Positions 40,991 through 48,278 of a stretch of 64,000 nt of DNA are shown here, piece by piece; within the stretch, counting starts at the first letter, position 1, and the number at the start of each line of letters is the position of its first letter. Made by a program: the position numbers and the translations under genes. The notes under the pieces were generated by a model. That model was given only the letters and a program-made list of their open reading frames with translations. It was not told the DNA's origin and did not search any database. The stretch spans positions 88,360 through 152,359 of the forward strand of contig DATMMX010000051.1 of assembly GCA_035569495.1 (NCBI GenBank). The letters run 5' to 3'. The DNA comes from DASRDZ01 sp035569495. Lineage in GTDB: Bacteria > Chloroflexota > Dormibacteria > Aeolococcales > Aeolococcaceae.

Positions 40991-41845
40991 GTGTGGACCG
41001 ACGCGCTCGCCGCCTGGTACGAGGAGCACGGCCGCCATCGCCTGCCCTGGCGGCAGACCCGCGACCCCTGGGCGGTGCTGGTCAGCGAGGTGATGCTGCA
41101 GCAGACCTCGGTCGCCCGCGTCCTGCCGCGCTGGGCGGCGTTCCTCGACCGCTGGCCGACGCCACAGCGCTGCGCCCAGGCGACCCTCGACGACGTGCTC
41201 CGCGAATGGCAGGGCCTCGGCTACCCCAGGCGCGCCGCCGCCCTGCACCGCACCGCGCAGGCCGTGGCGAGCAGCGGCTGGCCGCAGGACGAGCCGGGCC
41301 TGCAGGCACTCCCCGGCATCGGCGCCTACACCGCCCGCGCCCTGCTCGCCTTCGCCTTCGACGCCGACGTCCCCCCGCCCCGCGACGTCAACCTCGGCCG
41401 TGTCGCCGCCCGCGCCGGGCTCGGTGTCGAGCTGCACCAGGCCACGCCGCGGCAGCTCGACGCCGCCCTGCGGAGCTCGCGCCCCCACCACGTCAGCCCG
41501 CGGGAGCACGCCTACGCCCTCTTCGACATCGGCGCCTTGATCTGCACCGCCCGCACCCCGCGCTGCAGCGAGTGCCCGCTGCACGACTGCCCCTCCCGCG
41601 CGCGTCTCGACCAGGCACCCCCCGAGCAGGCGCCCCGCCGCCAGGCCCCCTGGCCCGGCAGCATGCGGCAGCTCCGCGGCGCCGTCCTCCGCGAAATGCT
41701 GGCAGCGGCGCCGCCGCACAGCCTCGACGAGCTGCACGCGCGCGTCGCCGGCATCCCCGCGGCCGCCCGCGACGGCGCCGTGGCCGAAGCCCTGACCGGC
41801 CTGCAGCGCGACGGCCTGCTCGGGCACGACTGCCTGGCCGGGTAG
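40991..41845 (+). CDS. mutY: A/G-specific adenine glycosylase MutY (short form)
   Basis: A 284-residue DNA glycosylase removing adenine opposite 8-oxoguanine. LPWRQTRDPWAVLVSEVMLQQT is near the N-terminus; the helix-hairpin-helix LPGIGAYTARALL precedes the catalytic Asp in RDVNLGRV. The [4Fe-4S] cysteines are C-x6-C-x2-C-x5-C in CTARTPRCSECPLHDC. After the cluster only about 85 residues remain, Pro/Ala-rich then helical, so the usual C-terminal NUDIX-like 8-oxoG-recognition domain is missing. The start is a GTG at 40991. A formyltransferase gene follows by 12 bases on the same strand, probably an operon. Confidence 0.92.
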   Translation: MWTDALAAWYEEHGRHRLPWRQTRDPWAVLVSEVMLQQTSVARVLPRWAAFLDRWPTPQRCAQATLDDVLREWQGLGYPRRAAALHRTAQAVASSGWPQDEPGLQALPGIGAYTARALLAFAFDADVPPPRDVNLGRVAARAGLGVELHQATPRQLDAALRSSRPHHVSPREHAYALFDIGALICTARTPRCSECPLHDCPSRARLDQAPPEQAPRRQAPWPGSMRQLRGAVLREMLAAAPPHSLDELHARVAGIPAAARDGAVAEALTGLQRDGLLGHDCLAG

Positions 41846-41857
41846 CATCAACTGTCG

Positions 41858-42859
41858 ATGCCCGTCACCTCCGCCTACCTCGACGACGTACGCCGGCAGC
41901 TCTGGGCCCGCGAGAGCTTCTCCTTCATCCCCGACCGCATGCTGCCCGAGCCCAGCGGCGCGCCGCGGCGGACGGGCACCGGCCCCGCCCCGCGCATCCT
42001 CTTCGCCGGCTTCCCCAGCGACTACAGCCTCGCCTTCCTGCTCGGCCTGCTCGACCTCGACGTCGACCTGGCCGGGGTCATCACCAGCCCCGGCGCACAT
42101 CCGGCCATCCTTGGCCAGAACGCGCTGAGCCGCATCGCCGGCCACCTGGACATCCCCATCCTGCGACTCTGGCGCGTCAACGACGAGCACTCCCGGGCCG
42201 CCATCGCCGCACTGCAACCCGACGCCGTGGTTATGGCCAGCTTCGACCAGATCATCGGGAAGAGCGCGCTGGCCATCCCTGCGCACGGATGGCTCAACAT
42301 CCACCCCAGCGCGCTGCCGCTGTACCGCGGACCGGAGCCGGTGTACTGGACCATCGCCGACGGCGCGCCGACCGCGGGCATCACCCTGCACCGCGCGGCG
42401 CCCCGCTTCGACGCGGGCCCGATCCTCGCCCAGCGCATCATCCCCGTCGCCGCGGGCGAGACCGCGGGAACGCTGACTCACAAGCTGAGCAAGGCGGGAG
42501 TCGAAGCGCTGCCCGAAGCGCTCGGCAAGCTGATGCGCGACGACCCCGGTGTCCCGCTGGACATGGAACGCGCCACATACCGCCCCTCGGTCGGCCACCG
42601 CAACCTACGCAGCGCCGGCAGTGCGGACGAGGCGGAGCGCATGGTCCGCGCCGGGCTGCCCAACATGCCCGCCTACGTCGCCACCGAGGACGGCCGCAGC
42701 GTCTACGTGATGGCCGCGCGTCGCGTCGAGAGCATCCCCGAGGGCACCCCCGGCCTCACCTGGCCCGACGGCGCGCTGCAGCTCACAGAGACCAAGGAAG
42801 CGTGCGGCTGCCACCACGACGAGCCGGACTGCCCCCACCGCGAGGCCGTCCCCGCGTAA
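41858..42859 (+). CDS. Formyltransferase family protein (Fmt/ArnA-like)
   Basis: A 333-residue protein with the formyltransferase fold. The 10-formyl-THF catalytic motif is NIHPSALPLYRGPEPVYWTI (Asn and His readable), with AGITLHRAAPRFDAGPILAQ as the second block with the Asp. It lacks the C-terminal tRNA-binding domain in recognisable form, so it is likelier a sugar-nucleotide or amine formyltransferase than Fmt. The tail holds CGCHHDEPDCPH, a Cys/His cluster that could bind a metal and is not standard. It follows mutY by 12 bases. The substrate is unknown. Confidence 0.85.
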   Translation: MPVTSAYLDDVRRQLWARESFSFIPDRMLPEPSGAPRRTGTGPAPRILFAGFPSDYSLAFLLGLLDLDVDLAGVITSPGAHPAILGQNALSRIAGHLDIPILRLWRVNDEHSRAAIAALQPDAVVMASFDQIIGKSALAIPAHGWLNIHPSALPLYRGPEPVYWTIADGAPTAGITLHRAAPRFDAGPILAQRIIPVAAGETAGTLTHKLSKAGVEALPEALGKLMRDDPGVPLDMERATYRPSVGHRNLRSAGSADEAERMVRAGLPNMPAYVATEDGRSVYVMAARRVESIPEGTPGLTWPDGALQLTETKEACGCHHDEPDCPHREAVPA

Positions 42860-42864
42860 AGCGC

Positions 42865-43116
42865 TTAGCCCTCGCGCCCCCGCGACGCCGCGCGCTTCTC
42901 CGACAACCGTCCCATCAGGTACCCGCGGCAGCCGCTGCAGCGTCCCTGGGAGAGGTGGCGGCGGAGCTGCATGAGGTGCGACGTCCGAGCCCGGCCGCCG
43001 GACGCCAGGTCGGAGACGAGGCGGAACTGCATGCAGGTCAGCAGCAGCTCGGGCAGCTCACCGTCGCCGAAGACGACGACCGAGAAGGGACGCAGGTCAG
43101 AGGTGCGGCATCGCAT
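42865..43116 (-). CDS. Small Cys-containing protein
   Basis: An 83-residue frame from the ATG at 43116 (MRCRTSDLRPF); a GTG at 43149 would add eleven residues. Cysteines are at residue 3, in LLTCMQF and in RCSGCRG, the last a possible zinc or redox pair. It is basic at the end. It converges with the formyltransferase gene (5 bases between stops) and is divergent from the receiver gene. Composition looks coding, but the call is uncertain. Confidence 0.5.
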   Translation of the reverse strand: MRCRTSDLRPFSVVVFGDGELPELLLTCMQFRLVSDLASGGRARTSHLMQLRRHLSQGRCSGCRGYLMGRLSEKRAASRGREG

Positions 43117-43178
43117 GGGTTCATCGCGCACAACGACGCCGCCGGGCACGATCCTGCGGTCGCGCGTACCATCCGCGC

Positions 43179-43628
43179 ATGCCCTCCTCCGGCGGACCGC
43201 TGCGCGTGCTGGTGGTCGAGGACGACCAGCTCGTCCGCACCTTCCTCCGCTTCGCCCTGGAGCGCGACGGCATGCGCGTGGACGAGGTGGAGAACGGCGC
43301 CGATGCGCTCGCCCGCGTCGCCGTCGAGCAGTACGACGCGGTGCTCGCCGACGGCCTGCTCCCCGACATGCACGGCGTCGTCCTCGCCGACCGCATCCTC
43401 GACGACCCCAGGCTGGCGCGCCTGCCCCTCTGCTTCCTCAGCGGCGCGGTGCAGGGACGCGTCCCGCCCTCGGCAGGGCTGGGCTGCCTGAGCAAGCCGG
43501 TCCGACCCGCCCAGCTCACCGAGCAGATCCGCGCCCTGGTCGCCTGGCGCGAGCAGGGGGGCAGCACCCCGGACGAACGGCGGGCGGCGCTGCGACGGCT
43601 GGAGGGCGGCTTCCTGGTCGGTCCCTAG
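43179..43628 (+). CDS. Single-domain response regulator (receiver)
   Basis: A 149-residue CheY-like protein. The acidic pair Asp15/Asp16 (VVEDDQ), phospho-acceptor Asp58 (VLADGLLPDMHG), Ser88 in CFLSGA and Lys106 in LSKPVRP are all present, so it should be phosphorylatable. About 25 residues follow the receiver with no output domain. There is no histidine kinase nearby. A degenerate GGDEF protein follows 84 bases downstream in the same direction, and the two could act as a split two-part regulator. Partners are unknown. Confidence 0.88.
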   Translation: MPSSGGPLRVLVVEDDQLVRTFLRFALERDGMRVDEVENGADALARVAVEQYDAVLADGLLPDMHGVVLADRILDDPRLARLPLCFLSGAVQGRVPPSAGLGCLSKPVRPAQLTEQIRALVAWREQGGSTPDERRAALRRLEGGFLVGP

Positions 43629-43712
43629 CCTGGCGCCGTCGTCGTCTCGCGACGCGACCGTCGCAGCCATGCAGGTTGGGAGGTGCCGAACTGCTGCGAG
43701 CATTTGCGCGTC

Positions 43713-44123
43713 ATGAGCCAGCCCTGGGTCGCCCAGCTTCCTTCCGCCGTGCCGATGCGCGACTTCGCAGGCGCCGCCAGTGAGGCCGCGGACGACGCCG
43801 CGGTGTGCGTCTTCGCCCCCGACGACGTGGTCGAGCCCCAGGACCGCCGCGGCTACGCGGCGCTGGTGATCGCCTACAGCCGCTTCGAGGAGCCGGTGAC
43901 CATTCTCGACGACGGCTGCACCGCGCTGCTCATCCGCGACGGGGGTCTCGCCGCCGCCGCCGCCGCGTGCCGCCGCATCGTCGCCCAGGCTGCTCGCATG
44001 GGGCTGGAGAGCCGCCTGCGCGTGGGCCTGGCCCTGGTCGCGGGCGACCCGGGCATGGCGCTGCGCCTCGCGCGCACCAACGCGGCCAAGGGGCTGCCGG
44101 GGGAGATCGCGGGCGCGGCTTAG
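43713..44123 (+). CDS. Degenerate GGDEF-like domain protein
   Basis: A 136-residue protein from the ATG at 43713; a GTG at 43683 would add ten residues. The second half has the layout of the C-terminal part of a diguanylate cyclase: where GGDEF-ALLL is expected it reads DDGCTALLI (residues 66-74), then an Ala-rich helix and RLRVGLALVAGD corresponding to the conserved strand. The catalytic Gly-Gly-Asp/Glu is gone, so it should not make c-di-GMP; it may be a binding or dimerisation module. It lies beside a lone receiver protein and may be its partner. The assignment is by pattern and needs a profile search. Confidence 0.65.
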   Translation: MSQPWVAQLPSAVPMRDFAGAASEAADDAAVCVFAPDDVVEPQDRRGYAALVIAYSRFEEPVTILDDGCTALLIRDGGLAAAAAACRRIVAQAARMGLESRLRVGLALVAGDPGMALRLARTNAAKGLPGEIAGAA

Positions 44124-44125
44124 GG

Positions 44126-44172
44126 TTTTTTCGGCGCGCTCAGACGCGCGCCGATCGCGCTTAGAGCGCGAT
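44126..44172. repeat. Hairpin element copy 2 plus second palindrome
   Basis: A T-run (44126-44131), then stem GGCGCGC/GCGCGCC at 44133-44152 with loop TCAGAC, is nearly identical to the element at 27078-27103 on the other strand. An 8-bp palindrome ATCGCGCT-TAG-AGCGCGAT (44154-44172) follows and contains the alcohol dehydrogenase stop codon. It lies in a convergent gap. Confidence 0.6.
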
Positions 44173-45261
44173 GACCGTCCTCAGCTGCTCGCCGCGGCGC
44201 ATGGCGTCGAAGGCGTCGTTGATGCCCTCCAAGGGGAGGCGCTGGGTGATCAGGGAGTCGAGGTCGAGGCGGCCGGCGCGGTAGAGGGCGAGCATGTCGG
44301 GGAAGTCGCGGGGCGGATAGGCGGAGCCGTAGTAGCAGCCCTTGAGCGTCTTCTCGCTGACCGACAGCAGCAGCGAGGGGAAGGTCGTCTCACCCTCCTG
44401 CCGGGGCACGCCGACCAGGATGGTGCGGCCGCCGCGGCGGGTCATGTCCCACGCCTGGCGCTGCAGCGCCGGGATGCCCGCCACCTCGAAGGCGACGTCC
44501 ACACCCAGCTTGCCGGTCATTGCGCGCACCTCAGCGGCCGCCTTCTCACCGCCCTCCAGAACGTCGGTGGCGCCGAATCTCTGCGCAGCTTCTCGACGGG
44601 TGGCGACCGGGTCGACGGCGATGATCCGCGACGCGCCGGCGAGGCGGCAGCCCTGGATGACGCTGAGCCCGACGCCGCCGCAGCCGATCACCGCCACCCG
44701 TTCCCCGGCGCGCACCTCGGCGGTGCGCAGCGCCGCGCCGACGCCGGTGGTGACCGCGCAGCCGACCACCGCCGCGACCGCGAAGGGGATGTCGCTGTCC
44801 ACCTTGACCACGCTGCGCTCACGGACCACGGTGCGCTCGGCGAAGCTGGCGGCGTGGAGGCCGTGGTGCACGGGCTGGTCGCCGTCGAAGAGCCGGGTGG
44901 TGCCGTCGTCCATCACGCCCGGGGTGTAGGCGCCGCTGGCGCAGAGCTGCGGCTGGCCGTGCAGGCAGAAGAAGCAGTGCCCGCACATCGGCACCCAGTT
45001 GAGCACCACGTGGTCGCCGGGCGACACGCTGTGCACGCCCTCCCCCACCGCCTCCACCACGCCGGCGCCCTCGTGGCCCAGCACCACCGGCACCGGGGTG
45101 CCGATGCCGCCTTCCAGCATGGACAGGTCAGAGTGACAGACGCCCGCGGCGTGCAGCTTCACCTGCACCTCTCCGGCGCGCGGCGGGTCGAGGCGCAGGT
45201 CGGCGATCTCCAGCGGCGCGCCCACGGCGCGCATCACGGCGGCGCGCACGTCAGCGCGCAT
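44161..45261 (-). CDS. Zinc-dependent alcohol dehydrogenase (class III-like MDR)
   Basis: A 366-residue medium-chain dehydrogenase. The catalytic zinc ligand Cys in GVCHSDLSMLEGG and the His-Glu in LGHEGAGVV are present, as is the structural zinc site with four Cys (MCGHCFFCLHGQPQLC). The NAD fold GCGGVGLSVIQGC follows. The ending is LEGINDAFDAMRRGEQLRTVIAL, as in NDMA-dependent or class III type alcohol dehydrogenases. The substrate is not certain; a formaldehyde-adduct or primary alcohol is likely. ATG 45261 was used; ATG 45234 is an alternative. A 53-residue membrane peptide gene ends 14 bases upstream. Confidence 0.92.
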   Translation of the reverse strand: MRADVRAAVMRAVGAPLEIADLRLDPPRAGEVQVKLHAAGVCHSDLSMLEGGIGTPVPVVLGHEGAGVVEAVGEGVHSVSPGDHVVLNWVPMCGHCFFCLHGQPQLCASGAYTPGVMDDGTTRLFDGDQPVHHGLHAASFAERTVVRERSVVKVDSDIPFAVAAVVGCAVTTGVGAALRTAEVRAGERVAVIGCGGVGLSVIQGCRLAGASRIIAVDPVATRREAAQRFGATDVLEGGEKAAAEVRAMTGKLGVDVAFEVAGIPALQRQAWDMTRRGGRTILVGVPRQEGETTFPSLLLSVSEKTLKGCYYGSAYPPRDFPDMLALYRAGRLDLDSLITQRLPLEGINDAFDAMRRGEQLRTVIAL

Positions 45262-45275
45262 CCCGGGCGGGATGC

Positions 45276-45437
45276 TCAGCCACGGGACAGCCCGTATACG
45301 ATCGCGAGCACAAGGATTGCGATGCACACGGCCGTTGTCAGCAGTAGGGCCGGAAGCCGCCAGCGCTCGGCAATGACGGGGAGTCCTCGCTCGACGGGTC
45401 CGCCCAGGGTTCCCTTCACGTCGCGGTGCAGCCGCAT
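45276..45437 (-). CDS. Small single-helix membrane peptide
   Basis: A 53-residue ORF: a basic N-terminal half (MRLHRDVKGTLGGPVERGLP), then one hydrophobic helix of about 20 residues (LLLTTAVCIAILVLAIVYGL) and SRG. It opens at an ATG at 45437 and stops 14 bases before the alcohol dehydrogenase start, in the same direction. No family known. Such small proteins often tether or modulate a partner enzyme; that is only a guess. Confidence 0.5.
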   Translation of the reverse strand: MRLHRDVKGTLGGPVERGLPVIAERWRLPALLLTTAVCIAILVLAIVYGLSRG

Positions 45438-45532
45438 GATCGCCCGATTCTAGACGTCCGGCCTTGGTCCACCGCAGGCCGGTGGAGCGCCCTCCCGTCA
45501 CCGGCGGACGGGAGGGGAAGGAGATCGGCCCG

Positions 45533-46462
45533 TTGGAGCTCCTGCTCGCAACCCTCGTCCTCGGCGTCGTCCAGGGGACGGTGAACGCGCTGCTCGGCGC
45601 GGGCATCGTCGCCGTGTACCGCGGCACGGGCGTGATCAACTTCGCCCACGGCGCCATGGCCATGGTCTCGACGTACGTCTTCGTCACCCTCGCCGACCAC
45701 CACGCGCCGTCCTTCCTGGGCATCCCCTCGGCGCTGGTGATCGCCGTGCTGGTGGGCATCGCGCTGGGCGTCGCCGTCGACGTGCTGGTGATGCGCCCGC
45801 TGGCCCGGCAGTCGGCGCTGGTGCGCATCATCGCCACCCTCGGCGTCCTCTACGTCCTGCAATCCCTGGCCATCATCACCTGGGGCGGGGCAACCCGCGG
45901 CGTGCCCCAGCTCTTCCCCATCGGCGGCCACTCGATCGGCCCGGTGGACGTCAGCAACAACGAGATCGGGATCGTCCTGGTGGCGGTGCTCATGGCGGTG
46001 TTGCTGACCGTCTTCTATCACCGCACCCGCTTCGGCACCGCCATCCGCGCGGTGGCCAGCTCGCGCGACGCGGCGACGCTGGTCGGCATCCGGGTCAAGT
46101 GGGTGACCGCGGCGTCGTGGGCGCTGGGCGGGGCGACCGGGGCGGTGGCGGGCATCCTGGTTGCGCCCTCACTTGGCCTGAACTCGTACATCCTCACCCT
46201 GCTGGTCATCCAGGCGTTCGCGGCCGCGCTGACAGGCCGGCTGGAGAGCCTGACCCTGGCGCTGGCGGGCGGCGTCGGGCTCGGCCTGGCCACGGCGCTG
46301 GCGTCGACGTACCTGGAGCAGTGGCTGGCGGCGCACCCGCTGTCGTGGGTCAACGTCGGCAACGTCGGCAACGGCATCGCGTTCCTGTGGATCATCGCGC
46401 TGCTGCTCGCCTGGCGGCGTCCGGCGACGACGCTGGCGCGAGCCGAGGGGTCGTCGCTGTGA
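45533..46462 (+). CDS. livH: Branched-chain amino-acid type ABC permease LivH (second system)
   Basis: A 309-residue permease. Hallmark GVINFAHGAMAMVSTY follows helix 1, and the cytoplasmic loop IRAVASSRDAATLVGIRV is near residue 190. The start is most likely TTG 45533, nine bases after AAGGAG; a GTG/ATG 69 bases upstream would add an Arg/Pro stretch. It pairs with the next gene, whose GTG overlaps its stop by four bases. It is the first gene of the second Liv operon, divergent from the small membrane peptide/adh unit. Substrate unknown. Confidence 0.92.
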   Translation: MELLLATLVLGVVQGTVNALLGAGIVAVYRGTGVINFAHGAMAMVSTYVFVTLADHHAPSFLGIPSALVIAVLVGIALGVAVDVLVMRPLARQSALVRIIATLGVLYVLQSLAIITWGGATRGVPQLFPIGGHSIGPVDVSNNEIGIVLVAVLMAVLLTVFYHRTRFGTAIRAVASSRDAATLVGIRVKWVTAASWALGGATGAVAGILVAPSLGLNSYILTLLVIQAFAAALTGRLESLTLALAGGVGLGLATALASTYLEQWLAAHPLSWVNVGNVGNGIAFLWIIALLLAWRRPATTLARAEGSSL

Positions 46463-47493
46463 GCACGCAGCCGCGCGACGACGTCGACCGCGGGGTGCGC
46501 GCGGCGTTGATCGGCCTCTTCGTGCTCGCGGCCCTGATCGTACCGGCGATGCTCAGCGCCTCGAACCTGTACCTGCTGTCGGCGGGCATCGCCTACGCGG
46601 TGGCGCTGCTCAGCCTGGTGGTGCTGGTCGGACTGGTCGGTCAGTTCTCGCTGGCGCAGGCGGCGTTCATGGGCGTCGGCGCGCTCACCGCCGCACACCT
46701 CGTTTCCGACGCGCACGTGCCGTTCCTGCTGGCGGTGCCGCTCGGCGGCCTGGCGGCGGTGCCGGTGGGCATGGTGGCGGCGATCCCCGCGCTGCGGGTC
46801 AGCGGCGTCTACCTCGCCGTGGCCACGCTCGCCTTCGGCGAGGCGCTGGACACGCTGTTCTTCCACACCGAGATCAACGGCGGCAGCGCGGGCGGCGGCG
46901 TGCCCCTCCCCCGCCCTGGGGCGCTGTCGGGGCCGACCCAGTACTACTGGTTCGAGCTGGTCGTGCTGCTCGGGCTGATGGCATTCGTGTGCATGTTCAG
47001 GACGCGGCGCGCCGGGCGCAACCTGGCCGCGGTGCGCGAGTCCGAGGCGGCGGCGCTGTCGGTGGGGATCAGCGTTGTTTGGGCCAAGGTTGGCGCTTTC
47101 GCGCTGTCGGCGTTCATCGCGGGCGTGGCCGGGGTGCTCTACGCGGGCTTGAGCGAGGTGGCCTCGGGAGCGTCGTTCAGCTCCTTCGACTCCATCGGGC
47201 TGATGGCGGTCGGCGTCATCGGTGGCCTGGGCAGCGCCACGGGCGCGGTGATCGGCGGCGTGCTCAAGACCATGGCGCCCGTGCTCATCGCCAGGCTGCC
47301 TGGCGTGTCGGCGGCGGGCGACCTGGTCGGCGTGGTCTTCGGCGTGGGGCTGATCGTGCAGATGGTCACCGCGCCACTGGGCATCGCCTCGCTGGTGCTG
47401 CGCGCCGAGCAGCGCATCGCGGCGCGCGTGCGCGTGCTGCTGGCGCAACGGCGCTCCGCCGCGACGGGCGGGACGGTGGAGGTGCCCGGCTGA
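46459..47493 (+). CDS. livM: Branched-chain amino-acid type ABC permease LivM (second system)
   Basis: A 344-residue permease starting GTG (VSTQPRDDVDRGVRA). GLVGQFSLAQAAFMGVGA is the family segment, and the cytoplasmic loop is LAAVRESEAAALSVGISV. It is coupled to livH by overlap GTGA and to livG by TGATG. The C-terminal tail is basic (RIAARVRVLLAQRRSAATG). It forms the channel with LivH. Confidence 0.92.
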   Translation: MSTQPRDDVDRGVRAALIGLFVLAALIVPAMLSASNLYLLSAGIAYAVALLSLVVLVGLVGQFSLAQAAFMGVGALTAAHLVSDAHVPFLLAVPLGGLAAVPVGMVAAIPALRVSGVYLAVATLAFGEALDTLFFHTEINGGSAGGGVPLPRPGALSGPTQYYWFELVVLLGLMAFVCMFRTRRAGRNLAAVRESEAAALSVGISVVWAKVGAFALSAFIAGVAGVLYAGLSEVASGASFSSFDSIGLMAVGVIGGLGSATGAVIGGVLKTMAPVLIARLPGVSAAGDLVGVVFGVGLIVQMVTAPLGIASLVLRAEQRIAARVRVLLAQRRSAATGGTVEVPG

Positions 47494-48278
47494 TGGCGCT
47501 GCTCGAAGTCCGTGGGGTCACCGTCCGCTTCCACGGGCTGCTGGCCCTCGACGGCGTGTCGCTGAGCGTCTCGCGCGGCGAGGTGGTGGGGCTGATCGGG
47601 CCCAACGGCGCGGGCAAGACCACGCTGTTCAACACCATCACCGGGCTGCAGCACGCCAGCGCGGGCTCGATCACCTTCGACGGTCGCGAGGTGGGCGGCC
47701 TGACCGCCGACCGCCGCTCGCGCGCCGGCGTCGGCCGCACCTTCCAGACCCCGCAGCTCATCTCGCGACTCAGCGCGTACGACAACATCCTGCTCGGCTG
47801 CCAGGCGCGCATGCGCAACGGGTTGTTCGCCGACGGGCTGCGCCTGCCGTCGAGCTGGCGCAACGAGGTGCTCGCCCGCCGCGAGGTGGACGGCGTGGTC
47901 GAGGAGCTGGGCCTCGGCGAGCACGTGCACGGCGCCGTGGGCGAGCTGCCCCTGGGCGTGCGCCGCCTGGTGGAGATCGGCCGCGCGCTGTGCACGCGGC
48001 CGAAGCTGCTGCTGCTCGATGAGGCGGCATCAGGCATCGGGCGTGAGGAGTCCGGGGAGCTCGCCGACCTCTTCAGCCGCATCCGCCGCCAGCACGACCT
48101 GAGCATGCTGGTGGTCGAGCACGACGTGGACTTCGTGCTCTCGCTCTGCGACTACGTGTACGTGCTCGACTTCGGGCGCATGATCGCGCGCGGCACGCCC
48201 GAGGTGGTGCGCAGCAACCCCGAGGTGATCGCCGCGTATCTAGGAGAGGAGGCAGGACGTGCCGCTGCTGCGAGCTGA
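47493..48278 (+). CDS. livG: ABC transporter ATP-binding protein LivG (second system)
   Basis: A 261-residue ATPase. Walker A GPNGAGKT is near residue 36, the LivG insert has GRTFQTPQLISRLSAYDN, and the signature is LPLGVRRLVEIGRAL. Walker B LLLLDEAASGIG has Ala in place of the usual Pro after Glu, and the switch His lies in VVEHDVDF. It overlaps livM by one base and livF by twenty. Its signature and Walker B differ from the first system's LivG, so the two operons are not a recent duplication. Confidence 0.93.
   Translation: MALLEVRGVTVRFHGLLALDGVSLSVSRGEVVGLIGPNGAGKTTLFNTITGLQHASAGSITFDGREVGGLTADRRSRAGVGRTFQTPQLISRLSAYDNILLGCQARMRNGLFADGLRLPSSWRNEVLARREVDGVVEELGLGEHVHGAVGELPLGVRRLVEIGRALCTRPKLLLLDEAASGIGREESGELADLFSRIRRQHDLSMLVVEHDVDFVLSLCDYVYVLDFGRMIARGTPEVVRSNPEVIAAYLGEEAGRAAAAS

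Noticed and set aside
44126..44152. Intrinsic terminator at the receiver/GGDEF end
   Set aside because: The T-run lies before, not after, the stem in the direction of transcription, so it does not fit a factor-independent terminator. Kept as a repeat element.
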